From the NCBI RefSeq assembly GCF_002699855.1, contig NZ_LKBW01000261.1, positions 1 through 43,527 of the forward strand: a stretch of DNA of 43,527 nt, read 5' to 3'. A model generated the notes under the pieces. That model was given only the letters and a program-made list of their open reading frames with translations, was not told the DNA's origin and ran no database searches. The position numbers and the translations under genes are program-made. This DNA is from Pseudomonas amygdali (GTDB taxonomy: Bacteria; Pseudomonadota; Gammaproteobacteria; Pseudomonadales; Pseudomonadaceae). Of this stretch, positions 15,993-24,571 are shown in pieces; the first letter of the stretch is position 1; every line of letters starts with the position of its first letter.

Positions 15993-18088
15993 GGTTTCGC
16001 TCCCTTGAGCAGTGATGGCCGACTCTCTTTCGCCATTTTCGATATCTGTGGCTGGCGCACAGCGATATACACCTCGCTCTCTTCACCCGGTTGCAGCCAG
16101 GCGTGAGGCCAGGCGGCAACACCGATGACCCAGCGACCGCCGCAGCGGCTCTCGTCGATACGTACCGGTTTGTCGGTATTGTTGTGCGCCACGACAACCG
16201 CAACACCCCAATCCTTTCTGGCGTACCACTGCGAACGTTGAGCGTCGAGCGTCAGCCCCGCGCCCGGATCACAAAGGCTATCAGTTTCAAATGGCAGTGT
16301 TTCGCCGGTGCGCATACCCACGGGGGCAGTTCCATCGACCATCTGGGTGAAGACCTTCTGGACATCGCCGCGGGTCGGCAACTCTCCACCGTCGCGTCGC
16401 TCCTTGATCCTTTTCATCTGATCATCGACGTCATGCGGGTTACCGTTTTGCACATAGCGAGCCGGGTTGACCTGATCACCAATCAGCCGCGGCGTCAGAA
16501 TGAACAGACGTTCGCGCTGGCTCAGTTCACGGCTGCGGGACTGGAACAACAGCTTGCCGATGTAGGGAATGTCGCCCAGCAAGGGAATCTTGTGGACCTT
16601 GTCATTGGCTTCCAGCCCGTGGAAACCGCCGATCACCAGCGAACCATGTTCGGCGATGACGGCCTGGGTGCTGACGTTGCCTTTGCGCACACTGGGTTGC
16701 GTATCGTTGATATCGGAGATATCGATCTGGCCGTCTTCAATGTCGACAATCAGTTGCACCTGAGGCTTGCCATCGTGGTCCAGTGAACGCGGGATCACCT
16801 GCAGACTGGTCCCGGCGGTGATGGGCTCGATATTGGCGACGCGTTCTGACGTCGCCGTGATGTATTCAGTCCGGCTGAAGTCAATGACAGCCGGCTGATT
16901 TTCCAGGGTAAGAATGGATGGGTTGCCGATCACGGACGCTGAACCGTTGCCTTCCAGCGCATGCAACTCTGCAGAAAACTTGCCCGCGTTCTGAATGAAC
17001 ATCGTCGAACTGGTGCCCGCGTCGAACAGGTTGACGCCTCCGCCGACGCTGCCTGCGTTGAAATTCCAGCGACTGGAGAGCTCCGCCAGCTCGTTGCGAT
17101 CAATGTCGAGGATCACCGCATCGATTTCGATCAGGTTGCGTGAGACGTCCAGTTCCTTGATGAGTTTCTCGTACATCGGCTTGCGCGACGGCAAGTCATA
17201 AATCAGTACCGCGTTGTTGCGCACATCGGCTGTTACACGAATGTTCGCGCGGCCACCGGAACGGCTTTTCCCGGATTTCTTGCTGCCGCTGCCATAGCTC
17301 AACACCCGATCAAGGCCCTGTTGCAAGGCGCCGGTATCGATGCCGCTGGAATCCAGAGGCAGGCTTTGAGTGTCCGCGTCGCCACCCGCGAGTCCGGCAT
17401 TTGCGCCACCGTGCCCCAACAGGTTGATGCCATTGATGGCTTCGCCGCGAGAACGCGTGTCGAGCAAATCCTGAAGAATGCTGGCGACACCCGCTACCGT
17501 CAGTTGTTGATCACGATAACGAATGGTCCGGTCCGACGCGTTGGCGTATTTGAGCGGAAACACAACAATGTCTTGCTTGTCGCCCTTTTCCGGCGTCTCG
17601 ACTTTTTTGCTGTAGTCACGAACCAGTTCCACGTATTTTGCCGGGCCGCGAACCAGCACCACACCCTCGTTAGGCAGGACGCCCCAGCCAAAGCGTTTAT
17701 CCAGCAGGCCTACATCGGTCAACGCCGTCTGCAAGTCATCTACCGCATCGGATGAGACTTCTACGCGCGCCGAGGTGTGTTCGCTGGACGGGCTGACGTA
17801 GAGCGTGTCGTTATAGACAAACCACTGGAAGTGGTATTCCTGACCAAGCCGGTCGAGAAACTCTTCCGGGCTCTGGGCACGAATCCGGCCATCGAGCGTT
17901 CCTGGAATGGACGGCATGTCCAGCGCCATGCCGAACTCTTTGGCAAAGTCAGCCAGCGCCGTGGTCAGTTCAGTCTGCCGGGCGTCGTAGGCGTAAGCCG
18001 TGTGTTTCCAGGCTTCGGGGGTGACCGCCCATGTAACAGGGGTCAACCCGATCAACAATAAAGGCAACCACATCAAGGCCTTGCGCAT
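15989..18088 (-). CDS. hrcC: HrcC, outer-membrane secretin (SctC)
   Basis: A 699-residue secretin with the signal peptide MRKALMWLPLLLIGLTPVTWA. N-terminal periplasmic N0/N1 ring domains lie at about residues 30-180 (LTTALADFAKEFGMALD; DDLQTALTDVGLLDKRFGWG). The secretin core with conserved blocks (LVIGGFHGLEANDKVHKIPL, PYIGKLLF, LFILTPRLI) lies at about residues 430-590. It forms the outer-membrane ring through which the Hrp pilus passes. It has the typical length and no disruption. It is encoded between hrpG and hrpT. Confidence 0.97.
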   Translation of the reverse strand: MRKALMWLPLLLIGLTPVTWAVTPEAWKHTAYAYDARQTELTTALADFAKEFGMALDMPSIPGTLDGRIRAQSPEEFLDRLGQEYHFQWFVYNDTLYVSPSSEHTSARVEVSSDAVDDLQTALTDVGLLDKRFGWGVLPNEGVVLVRGPAKYVELVRDYSKKVETPEKGDKQDIVVFPLKYANASDRTIRYRDQQLTVAGVASILQDLLDTRSRGEAINGINLLGHGGANAGLAGGDADTQSLPLDSSGIDTGALQQGLDRVLSYGSGSKKSGKSRSGGRANIRVTADVRNNAVLIYDLPSRKPMYEKLIKELDVSRNLIEIDAVILDIDRNELAELSSRWNFNAGSVGGGVNLFDAGTSSTMFIQNAGKFSAELHALEGNGSASVIGNPSILTLENQPAVIDFSRTEYITATSERVANIEPITAGTSLQVIPRSLDHDGKPQVQLIVDIEDGQIDISDINDTQPSVRKGNVSTQAVIAEHGSLVIGGFHGLEANDKVHKIPLLGDIPYIGKLLFQSRSRELSQRERLFILTPRLIGDQVNPARYVQNGNPHDVDDQMKRIKERRDGGELPTRGDVQKVFTQMVDGTAPVGMRTGETLPFETDSLCDPGAGLTLDAQRSQWYARKDWGVAVVVAHNNTDKPVRIDESRCGGRWVIGVAAWPHAWLQPGEESEVYIAVRQPQISKMAKESRPSLLKGAKP

Positions 18089-18089
18089 T

Positions 18090-18530
18090 TCAAACTCCCG
18101 GTTGCCGGTGATTGAGGGTCGTGCGCCCGGATATCGCGGGCGTCATGTCGCCAATGGTGGTCTGCATCAGGCTGAGCAAGGCCGCACGCTGATTGGCCAG
18201 GCTTTCAAGGCGATCGAGTAGATCGGCGAGGTTGCAGGGGTTGGGTATCCAGGTGACCAGGACTATGCAGCGGGTCTGCGGATCAATGGCGAAGGCGCCA
18301 TCACAGGCACACGCAAGGCTGGCACCCCCGTGGCTGAGCAACGCCTCGATGCGTTGGGAGTCATTGGCATCGTAGGGATCGAGCAGCTCAATGCTGCAAC
18401 GTATTCCATGACCAACCACTTCCAGGCGGACGTTGGCGTCGTCGACCCAGCAGTCCAGCGCAGTCGCTGGACGCTGATCACACCACTGGCCGACGACCTC
18501 AGCGAACTCACTGAAATCCATCGATGACAT
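18090..18530 (-). CDS. hrpG: HrpG, chaperone-like anti-HrpV regulator
   Basis: A 146-residue acidic, chaperone-like protein that binds HrpV and frees HrpS, so activating hrp transcription (established for P. syringae). It is unrelated to the Xanthomonas regulator of the same name. Start ATG 18530 (MSSMDFSEF), with ATG 18521 as an alternative; it overlaps the 3' end of hrpF by 23 bases in another frame. The stop lies one base before the hrcC start. Confidence 0.92.
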   Translation of the reverse strand: MSSMDFSEFAEVVGQWCDQRPATALDCWVDDANVRLEVVGHGIRCSIELLDPYDANDSQRIEALLSHGGASLACACDGAFAIDPQTRCIVLVTWIPNPCNLADLLDRLESLANQRAALLSLMQTTIGDMTPAISGRTTLNHRQPGV

Positions 18531-18732
18531 TTTTGGTCATTTTGTAGCCGGCTTGCTGGCACTGATCAGCGATGTTGGAACTGACAGCGGCTTGCTGACT
18601 TGCCTCACCGAAGGCATCAATGTCATCGGCAGTGAAATGTCCGTTGCCACCCTCAAGCACGTCATCCACGTCGGACAAGGCGCGATTCAGCGTGCTGTCG
18701 AGGTTATTTTGCAGAGATTTGAAACTTATCAT
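18508..18732 (-). CDS. hrpF: HrpF, small T3SS protein
   Basis: A 74-residue protein (MISFKSLQNNLDSTLNRALS), the size of needle-type subunits and of known P. syringae HrpF. It is an early T3SS component required for pilus assembly and is first in its operon, 32 bases below a hrp box. The HrpF of Xanthomonas is a different protein. The sequence is helical with no membrane segment. Confidence 0.94.
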   Translation of the reverse strand: MISFKSLQNNLDSTLNRALSDVDDVLEGGNGHFTADDIDAFGEASQQAAVSSNIADQCQQAGYKMTKNVIDGFQ

Positions 18733-18764
18733 GTCCTTTTACTCCAGCAGGAAGGTTCAAACCT

Positions 18765-18793
18765 TGAGTGGAGCAAACGGCTGGAGCGGTTCC
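18765..18793 (-). promoter_or_regulatory. hrp box upstream of hrpF
   Basis: On the minus strand, GGAACC-N16-CCACTCA, a perfect HrpL promoter. It drives hrpF-hrpG-hrcC-hrpT-hrpV and lies in the 83-base gap below the hrpE stop. Confidence 0.95.
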
Positions 18794-18815
18794 ATTTTCG
18801 GCGCAAGAGCCTGTT

Positions 18816-19397
18816 TCAGGCAGACGAGTCACGGCCTGCCAGCCCGTTGCGCAGCGTCGCCCAATCGATGTCGAACGCGCCATTGGCATCGCTCAGACGC
18901 AGGCGTTCGGTGGTCAGCGATGCGTCGCGCTTAAGCTGCCAGTATTGGGCAAACCGGCTGTCAGCCAGCCACTCGGCGACCGGCTCGGCCATGTCGGGAT
19001 GAACGCTGAGGGTCGCCACCGCTTCGTTGAGCTGACTGGCCGCGAGATTTTTCACCAGTGCCCTGGCGCGCTCGGCCAGCGTCGTGTCGTCAAGCAGGTG
19101 CCGAAGCGACTCGCTGAGCAATTCCTCTACGGCAGCCATTGCTTGCTGCTGTAACACTTCACGCTGCACCTGCAGTTCAGCGAGGAACGCATTGGCGTTT
19201 TCCCAGAAGCTGGCCAGCGCCTGCTGATGCACAAGGTCGGCCTTCTGTTGTTCGAGAACCAGCATTTGCTCTGCCTGGCGCTGCGCGTCGGCTAGAACAT
19301 CACGAGCCAGCAGGCTGTTGGCAATGTCTTCACGACGCAGCACAGGTTCAGGCAGAAGCGCAGTGGCAGTCAGCGTAATACTGCGTTTGGCGAGCAT
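18816..19397 (-). CDS. hrpE: HrpE, ATPase regulator/stator (SctL/FliH family)
   Basis: A 193-residue protein starting MLAKRSITLTATALLP at 19397. The central part (about residues 30-100) is a long Ala/Gln/Glu-rich helix (LADAQRQAEQMLVLEQQKAD) typical of FliH/YscL stators, which hold the ATPase under the export gate and link it to the C-ring. The C-terminal part resembles the V-type ATPase E-subunit fold. The frame extends upstream into hrpD but the canonical start is clear. It is the last gene of the hrpA operon. Confidence 0.94.
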   Translation of the reverse strand: MLAKRSITLTATALLPEPVLRREDIANSLLARDVLADAQRQAEQMLVLEQQKADLVHQQALASFWENANAFLAELQVQREVLQQQAMAAVEELLSESLRHLLDDTTLAERARALVKNLAASQLNEAVATLSVHPDMAEPVAEWLADSRFAQYWQLKRDASLTTERLRLSDANGAFDIDWATLRNGLAGRDSSA

Positions 19398-19432
19398 GGG
19401 GAATTCCTGATACAGAGCGAACCGGATCGAAT

Positions 19433-19960
19433 TCAAACCGCCGTGACACGCCATAAAATGGCCTGCCACATCGTCTGAAGTTTATTCTCGGGTGCCTCGC
19501 ACGGGGTGTCGGGAAGCTCATCTGGCGCCCAGGCCAGACGCAATCGCGACCAATACTCAGGCCCCAGCCAGGCCCCCAACAGCAAGCGAGGGTCTTCGTT
19601 GGCAAGTTCCAGCCAGACGCCGGGACGCAGCGCTTTGGTCAGCGCCCAGCACCATTGCCCGTCAGCGCCATCGCTTTCATTTCGGCAAAAGCAGATGCGC
19701 CGGGCCAGATCCAGCGCCTGCTCACGCTGTAAAGGTGTCAGCGCCAGCCAGCGCAACACCGGCTCAGCAGGCATCGGCGGTTGATCGGGTTCAATGCCGA
19801 CACTCTGCAAAAATAAGCTGTGACGACTGGCTATCAGCCCATCACAGTCACTGAGTGTCAGGCCGCAGTTCAAGGCAAAACGGCTTTGCCAGTCCGGATG
19901 CGCAAACTGCCAGGGGTTGCACCACCATTGAACCCAGTGGTCCTCGGCAATCAGCTCCAT
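19433..19960 (-). CDS. hrpD: HrpD, sorting-platform accessory protein (SctK-like)
   Basis: A 175-residue, Trp-rich soluble protein (HWVQWWCNPWQF; WCWALTKALRPGVWLELANE). It corresponds by position and size to the SctK/YscK adaptor that joins the C-ring to the inner-membrane ring; sequence similarity in this family is weak. Its ATG overlaps the hrcJ stop by one base, and 35 bases separate it from hrpE. Confidence 0.92.
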   Translation of the reverse strand: MELIAEDHWVQWWCNPWQFAHPDWQSRFALNCGLTLSDCDGLIASRHSLFLQSVGIEPDQPPMPAEPVLRWLALTPLQREQALDLARRICFCRNESDGADGQWCWALTKALRPGVWLELANEDPRLLLGAWLGPEYWSRLRLAWAPDELPDTPCEAPENKLQTMWQAILWRVTAV

Positions 19961-20766
19961 CAGGCACGCGCCGGTACGGTTGAGCGACTCCGCGCGCCGA
20001 ACCCGATCCGACGAAGCAGCGCGGCACGCCAGTCACTGCGCAGCAGCAGCGCAATAATCAGCAGCAATACGACAACACCGGCCGGTACCAGCCAAAGCAT
20101 CAGGTGCCAGAACGGCAACTCTTCGCTGTCGAGCTTGAACGGTCCGAAGCTGGCCCATTGCGTCGTTTCCTGAAACTCGGTGGCCGGTACAAAAACGATG
20201 GAAAATTTCTTCGATTCTGCCGATTGCGCAGACATGCCGGGGATGCTGCTGGCGACCATCTGCTGAATACGCCCACGCACACTGTCCGGGTCCAGCGCAG
20301 CCGAGTGCTTGATGAATACGGCCGCGGAAGCAGGTTGCACCGGCTCGCCCGGAGCGATGCGCTCCGGCAGCACCACATGCACTCTGGCCACGATGACACC
20401 GTCTATCTGCGACAACGTGGCTTCAAGCTCCTGAGACAGGGCATAGATGTAGCGGGCACGCTCTTCGAGAGGAGTCGAGATGACCCCTTCTTTCTTGAAG
20501 ATGTCGCCCAGACTGGCTCGCGACTGGCGTGGCAGGCCGGCAGCGTTAAGCACACGTACGGCGCGGTTCATGTCGCTGGTTGCGACCGTAACCACGACAC
20601 CGGTCTTTTCAAGGCGCTTGCGCGCATCGATGTGCTTATCCGCAAGGCGTGCAACCACCTCGTTGGAGTCCTGCTCGGACAAGCCAGTGAAAAGATCGGT
20701 TTCATCACTGCACCCGCCAAGCAACAACATGCAAAACAACAGCAGCCCTGCGCTCAGAAATTTCAC
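19960..20766 (-). CDS. hrcJ: HrcJ, inner-membrane ring lipoprotein (SctJ)
   Basis: A 268-residue lipoprotein. The start is a GTG at 20766 (VKFLSAGLLLF) with AGAGG just upstream; it gives a proper signal peptide with lipobox LGGC (Cys19), whereas the open frame above it does not. The periplasmic YscJ/FliF domain includes LFTGLSEQDSNEVVARL and AGLPRQSRASLGDIF. A C-terminal membrane anchor lies at about residues 216-236 (LMLWLVPAGVVVLLLIIALL). With HrpQ it forms the inner-membrane ring. The length equals the known family size. Confidence 0.96.
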   Translation of the reverse strand: MKFLSAGLLLFCMLLLGGCSDETDLFTGLSEQDSNEVVARLADKHIDARKRLEKTGVVVTVATSDMNRAVRVLNAAGLPRQSRASLGDIFKKEGVISTPLEERARYIYALSQELEATLSQIDGVIVARVHVVLPERIAPGEPVQPASAAVFIKHSAALDPDSVRGRIQQMVASSIPGMSAQSAESKKFSIVFVPATEFQETTQWASFGPFKLDSEELPFWHLMLWLVPAGVVVLLLIIALLLRSDWRAALLRRIGFGARSRSTVPARA

Positions 20767-20774
20767 GAGAACCT

Positions 20775-21149
20775 CTACTGCAGGTTGGTCAGCTTGTCGA
20801 TTGCCTGCGCAGTCTTGCTGACGACTTTGGTCGTGAGCGCTGTCTGCAGCGAGCATTGCGACAATGTGCGAGTCATCGCCGCGATATCCAGTGCCTCTCC
20901 GCTGCCCGAGGCCTTTTTCATGGAGCGCATGGCTTGCTGGGACATTTTTTCGGTTTCGCCCAGACCGCCGGAAATCGCGCTGGCGATATGCTCGGAAAGC
21001 GGTGCACCGCTTGAAACATTATCCGGGCGCGTTGCGGCGGTGAAGATATCGACATCCGCCTGGGGAGGTTCTGAAACGAGCCCTTGTGGCACATCCTGCC
21101 CAAGTTCCGGCGAGATGTTTTTAACATTACCAAGGTGGGAAACGGTCAC
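20775..21149 (-). CDS. hrpB: HrpB, inner rod protein (SctI-like)
   Basis: A 124-residue secreted protein with the size and C-terminal amphipathic helix (LQTALTTKVVSKTAQAIDKL) of SctI inner rod subunits. It links the base to the pilus and is required early for pilus export. Unrelated to the HrpB regulator of Ralstonia. It lies between hrpZ and hrcJ as usual. Confidence 0.94.
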   Translation of the reverse strand: MTVSHLGNVKNISPELGQDVPQGLVSEPPQADVDIFTAATRPDNVSSGAPLSEHIASAISGGLGETEKMSQQAMRSMKKASGSGEALDIAAMTRTLSQCSLQTALTTKVVSKTAQAIDKLTNLQ

Positions 21150-21176
21150 TTGAGTTCTCCGTCAGGCGGGTATCAG

Positions 21177-22220
21177 TCAGGCAGCAGCCTGGTTTTTAGT
21201 GCTTTGCAGCAGCATGTTGACCAGCAGCAAGGCAACTTGAGCAGCGCTGGACTGCACGCCGGTCCCGGTCTGGCCAGCATCCTGAAGCGTCGCTTCCAGA
21301 CCTTTCTGCAACAAGCCACCGAGTAACTGACCCAGGTCCTGATTCGGCTGTTCGCCGCCAGGCACAAGGGCAGTATTGGCGGTGCTCACAGGTGTTCCCA
21401 AGCCGCCACCGGCCAATACCGATTGCAGTCCCCGGTCTATCAGCTCACCGATCAACTGGCCAACATCACCATTGGAATTGCTGTTGCTGGCGGGGCCGGT
21501 GTTAGCGTCGATAAGCGGATCACCCAGTGAACCAGGCGAATTTTCCGTATTGCTCACAGGGCTGCCCAGGCCACCACCGCTGCTATCGCCATCGCCCGCC
21601 AGACCGCCGGCTGCATTCTGTTGACTGCCCAATTGCTGGCCGATGATGTCGAGTGCCGAGCGGAACTGCGCTGTTTCGTCGCCGTCGAGGAAGTTATCTT
21701 CCTTGAGTTCGTTCACCCACGAACCCGAGTCCGGTTTGGGAAACTGTGCGGGGTTGTCGTCCATGAACTCCGCGATCTTTTTCAGCATCGGCATGTCGTC
21801 CTCGGAAAAACGAGTTCCGTCATCCTGCTTGGTCAGAAGATCATTCAGCATCGACTTGGCCAGGCCATTGAGCACCTGTGTCATCAAGTCGGGTTGTCCG
21901 GTATCCGAGGCGTTGTCGGCAGAAGCGCCAAAATTGTCGCCCAGCTTTTCGTGGATAAGCGCGTCAAGCGCAGCCTTGATGTCCTCGAGGCCGCCGCCAG
22001 CCTTGCCACTTGCGGCCATCGCTTTGCCGAGCAACTTGCCCAATGGCGAACTCTCGTCCAGTTGACCATTGTGAGTCAGCTCCTGGGCAAGCTGCGCAAT
22101 CACTTCCTGAAGCGCCCGGCTGGATGTACTCGGCCCGGTTGTCTCGGTTTCAGGACGGATCACAACGAGCGCCATCGCCGGGCTTTGCAGCGTGCTGCTG
22201 TTAAGACTGAGACTCTGCAT
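21177..22220 (-). CDS. hrpZ: HrpZ, harpin
   Basis: A 347-residue, glycine-rich, cysteine-free, heat-stable type of secreted protein, all marks of a harpin. It starts [16 protein letters not shown] at 22220 (ACCTCC on the + strand marks the ribosome-binding site). Two related Gly-Leu-Gly segments ([14 protein letters not shown], about residue 208; [14 protein letters not shown], about residue 277) and the repeated [14 protein letters not shown] / [14 protein letters not shown] modules are visible. HrpZ associates with membranes, forms pores in vitro and helps translocation. It is the second gene of the hrpA operon. Confidence 0.97.
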   Translation of the reverse strand: MQSLSLNSSTLQSPAMALVVIRPETETTGPSTSSRALQEVIAQLAQELTHNGQLDESSPLGKLLGKAMAASGKAGGGLEDIKAALDALIHEKLGDNFGASADNASDTGQPDLMTQVLNGLAKSMLNDLLTKQDDGTRFSEDDMPMLKKIAEFMDDNPAQFPKPDSGSWVNELKEDNFLDGDETAQFRSALDIIGQQLGSQQNAAGGLAGDGDSSGGGLGSPVSNTENSPGSLGDPLIDANTGPASNSNSNGDVGQLIGELIDRGLQSVLAGGGLGTPVSTANTALVPGGEQPNQDLGQLLGGLLQKGLEATLQDAGQTGTGVQSSAAQVALLLVNMLLQSTKNQAAA

Positions 22221-22241
22221 CACAACCTCCTCAAAGTAGCA

Positions 22242-22263
22242 GCCCCCTCTGTGTGAAGGGGGC
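22242..22263 (-). other. Hairpin between hrpA and hrpZ
   Basis: A perfect 7-bp inverted repeat GCCCCCT / AGGGGGC with an 8-base loop lies between the hrpA stop (22274) and the hrpZ ribosome-binding site. There is no T-run after it on the minus strand, so a full terminator is unlikely. It could stabilise the hrpA mRNA 3' end or attenuate transcription, giving more pilin than harpin; the function is inferred. Confidence 0.6.
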
Positions 22264-22273
22264 ATTCAAGAAA

Positions 22274-22600
22274 TCAGAACTGGACGACCGAGTTCCGGAT
22301 CTTGCTCGCAACGATTTGGTTGGAAAGGGCTTCTTTCTTGTCTTCGAAGCCCGCCAGCATGCTCGTCTCACGCAGCAGGCCGTTCTCTTCGTTCGCAGTG
22401 CCGTCAAGCTCGGAGCTTTTTGCATCACCTTTACTGATGCTCGAGCGGGTAGCGTCGATACTGTCAGTGCTGCCCGTGTTTTTGGTCAGTGCAATGTTGC
22501 GGTCGGCGCTGCTCTTGACGCTGTTGATACCCTGCGCAGCGCCACCCACTGTGTTAACGACACCGCGACCCGCGTTAGTCAGAGAACTTATGATGCTCAT
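22274..22600 (-). CDS. hrpA: HrpA, Hrp pilin
   Basis: A 108-residue pilin starting MSIISSLTNAGRGVVNTV at 22600; the upstream open frame runs through the hrp box and is not coding. HrpA polymerises into the long Hrp pilus that crosses the plant cell wall. Typical features are small size, no cysteine, a variable N-terminal half and a helical C-terminus (FEDKKEALSNQIVASKIRNS). As I recall, this allele belongs to the non-tomato HrpA type of the complex. It is first in the hrpA-Z-B-J-D-E operon. Confidence 0.95.
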   Translation of the reverse strand: MSIISSLTNAGRGVVNTVGGAAQGINSVKSSADRNIALTKNTGSTDSIDATRSSISKGDAKSSELDGTANEENGLLRETSMLAGFEDKKEALSNQIVASKIRNSVVQF

Positions 22601-22646
22601 AACGTGATACCCCTTGGTCTGTACCAGCGTAATTGCTTGGTACAGA

Positions 22647-22675
22647 TAGGTGGTAACGACCCTTAAATCGGTTCC
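22647..22675 (-). promoter_or_regulatory. hrp box upstream of hrpA
   Basis: On the minus strand, GGAACC-N16-CCACCTA, a full match to the HrpL consensus, 46 bases before the hrpA ATG. It lies immediately behind the hrpS stop (22692). Confidence 0.95.
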
Positions 22676-22691
22676 AGCGCTCTGCAAAAAA

Positions 22692-23603
22692 TCAGATCTG
22701 CAACTCCTTGATACGTCGATAGAGCGTGCGGCGTGGCATGTCCAGCTCCAGGCCTGCCGCATCAATGCAGTTACGGTGGCGCTTGAGTGACTGTTGAATC
22801 AGGGCCTTTTCAATCGCCCTCAGCTGGGATTTGAGCCCACAGGCCAAGTGTTCTTCACTCTGCGGGGCGACACCCAACACCGGGAAACCCAATGCATGGC
22901 GCTTTGCAGCAGCCTTGAGTTCACGGATATTGCCGGGCCACTCATGCCCCAACAGCACCTGCTGAAGCAGCGGACAGACATCGGCAAAGGCGACGTCCAG
23001 TTCTTTGGCAGCCGCGGCCATAAAGCGCTTGAACAAGGGCAGAATGCGCTCAGGCTGTGTGCGCAAGGGTGGCAGCTGGAGTGTCAACACGTTAAGGCGA
23101 AAGTACAGATCCCGACGAAATTTCCCCTCCTCGACGGCATCATCCAGAGACGACTGGGCCGAAGCGATCACGCAGACATCCAGCTTGATCGTCGATGTCG
23201 AACCCAGTCGTTCCAGTGCTCGGGTTTCCAGCACCCTCAGCAGCTTGGCCTGCAGGCTGAGCGGCATGCTGTCGATCTCATCCAGATACAGCGTTCCGCC
23301 TTGTGCCGCTTCGATGTAGCCGACTCTGGAGCGGTCAGCACCGGTGTACGCACCGCTGACCACTCCAAACAGCTCACTCTCTGCCAGCGACTCCGGAATC
23401 GCAGCGCAATTCATCGCAACCAGGCGACCTTTACGGCCAGACATTGTGTGAATGCGCTGGGCAATAGTGTCTTTGCCAGTCCCGGTCTCGCCTGACAGCA
23501 ACACATCGATACCGAGTTGCGAAATGCTTTCAGCGACGATCCCCAGATTTGGAACACGCTCCTCGTCCAGGTCGTCATCAAACCCCTCATCAAGATCCAT
23601 CAC
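22692..23603 (-). CDS. hrpS: HrpS, sigma-54 enhancer-binding activator
   Basis: A 303-residue (302 from the second ATG) AAA+ activator without a receiver domain. Walker A is GETGTGKD (about residues 37-44), the sigma-54 contact loop is GAYTGA, Walker B is GTLYLDEID, and the C-terminal Fis-type helix-turn-helix is RRTLYRRIKELQI. It forms hetero-hexamers with HrpR and activates hrpL; it is the target of HrpV inhibition. It lies downstream of hrpR on the same strand and is probably cotranscribed with it. Confidence 0.97.
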   Translation of the reverse strand: MMDLDEGFDDDLDEERVPNLGIVAESISQLGIDVLLSGETGTGKDTIAQRIHTMSGRKGRLVAMNCAAIPESLAESELFGVVSGAYTGADRSRVGYIEAAQGGTLYLDEIDSMPLSLQAKLLRVLETRALERLGSTSTIKLDVCVIASAQSSLDDAVEEGKFRRDLYFRLNVLTLQLPPLRTQPERILPLFKRFMAAAAKELDVAFADVCPLLQQVLLGHEWPGNIRELKAAAKRHALGFPVLGVAPQSEEHLACGLKSQLRAIEKALIQQSLKRHRNCIDAAGLELDMPRRTLYRRIKELQI

Positions 23604-23650
23604 ATGCCCCCCGAGACATCAGCTTTTTGGACTCCAGCCGTTGCTGCGAT

Positions 23651-24571
23651 CTATGCAGCAACTCCCAACTCCTTCATGCGGTGGTAAAGCGTACGTCTCG
23701 GCAGTTCGAGCTCCTGAAGCACGGCGTCGACATTGTGTCGATGCCGTTTCAACGCATCCTGAATAAGCATCTTTTCGATCACGCGCATCTGCATGCGCAG
23801 ACCTGTCACCGGATCGCGCGCATCCATTGGCTCGGCCCCCAGCAGCGGGAACCCCAATACAAACCGCTTGGCTGCGGATTTCAGTTCGCGCACGTTGCCC
23901 GGCCAGTCATGGGTGAGCAGGATCTGCACACGACCGTTGTCCATTACAGGAACGGGACGTTGGAACTCAGCGGCAATCTCCTGGGTGAACAGGTCGAACA
24001 ATGGCAGGATCTGTTCGCGACGTTTGCGCAAGGCTGGCAAGTGAAGCGTCAGCACGTTGAGCCGAAAAAACAGGTCGCGACGAAAAAGTCCTTGTTCCAC
24101 CAGTTCATCCAGAGGGCGCTGGGCGGAAGCAATCACGCGCAGATCCAGTGGAATGAATTCGGTTGAGCCCAGCCGCTCGACCCCCCGGCTCTCCAGAACG
24201 CGAAGTAACTTGGCCTGGAGGCTAAGCGGCATACTGTCGATTTCATCGAGGTAAAGCGTACCGCCGCTGGACGCTTCGATGTAGCCCTCGCGAGCGCGGC
24301 AGACACCGGTAAATGCGCCATTGACGACACCGAATAACTGGCTTTCTGCCAACGATTCGGGGATGGCGGCGCAGTTCATGCCGACAAAGGGCCCGGACCT
24401 GCTGGACAGCTCATGAATGCGATTGGCCAGGGTGTCTTTACCCGTCCCGGTTTCCCCGCACAGCAGTAAGTCCATATCAAGAAACGCGCTGTTCATTACA
24501 ATTTGATGACCAGCGGATAATGCAGTTACGTCCCAATACTCTCGGACGCCCTTATCAATGTCTGTGCTCAT
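23651..24571 (-). CDS. hrpR: HrpR, sigma-54 enhancer-binding activator
   Basis: A 306-residue paralogue of HrpS with Walker A GETGTGKD, a GAFTGV loop (GAFTGA in most such activators), Walker B GTLYLDEID and the C-terminal helix-turn-helix RRTLYHRMKELGVAA. The N-terminus MSTDIDKGVREYWD lacks any receiver domain. HrpR and HrpS act together on the hrpL promoter and HrpR is a Lon protease substrate (known). The hrpRS promoter should lie in 24572-24800, but I could not assign its elements. 47 bases separate it from hrpS. Confidence 0.97.
   Translation of the reverse strand: MSTDIDKGVREYWDVTALSAGHQIVMNSAFLDMDLLLCGETGTGKDTLANRIHELSSRSGPFVGMNCAAIPESLAESQLFGVVNGAFTGVCRAREGYIEASSGGTLYLDEIDSMPLSLQAKLLRVLESRGVERLGSTEFIPLDLRVIASAQRPLDELVEQGLFRRDLFFRLNVLTLHLPALRKRREQILPLFDLFTQEIAAEFQRPVPVMDNGRVQILLTHDWPGNVRELKSAAKRFVLGFPLLGAEPMDARDPVTGLRMQMRVIEKMLIQDALKRHRHNVDAVLQELELPRRTLYHRMKELGVAA

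Noticed and set aside
20104..21153. Long + strand frame opposite hrcJ and hrpB (349 codons)
   Set aside because: Antisense shadow of two well-identified genes, Arg/His-rich and without recognisable domains.
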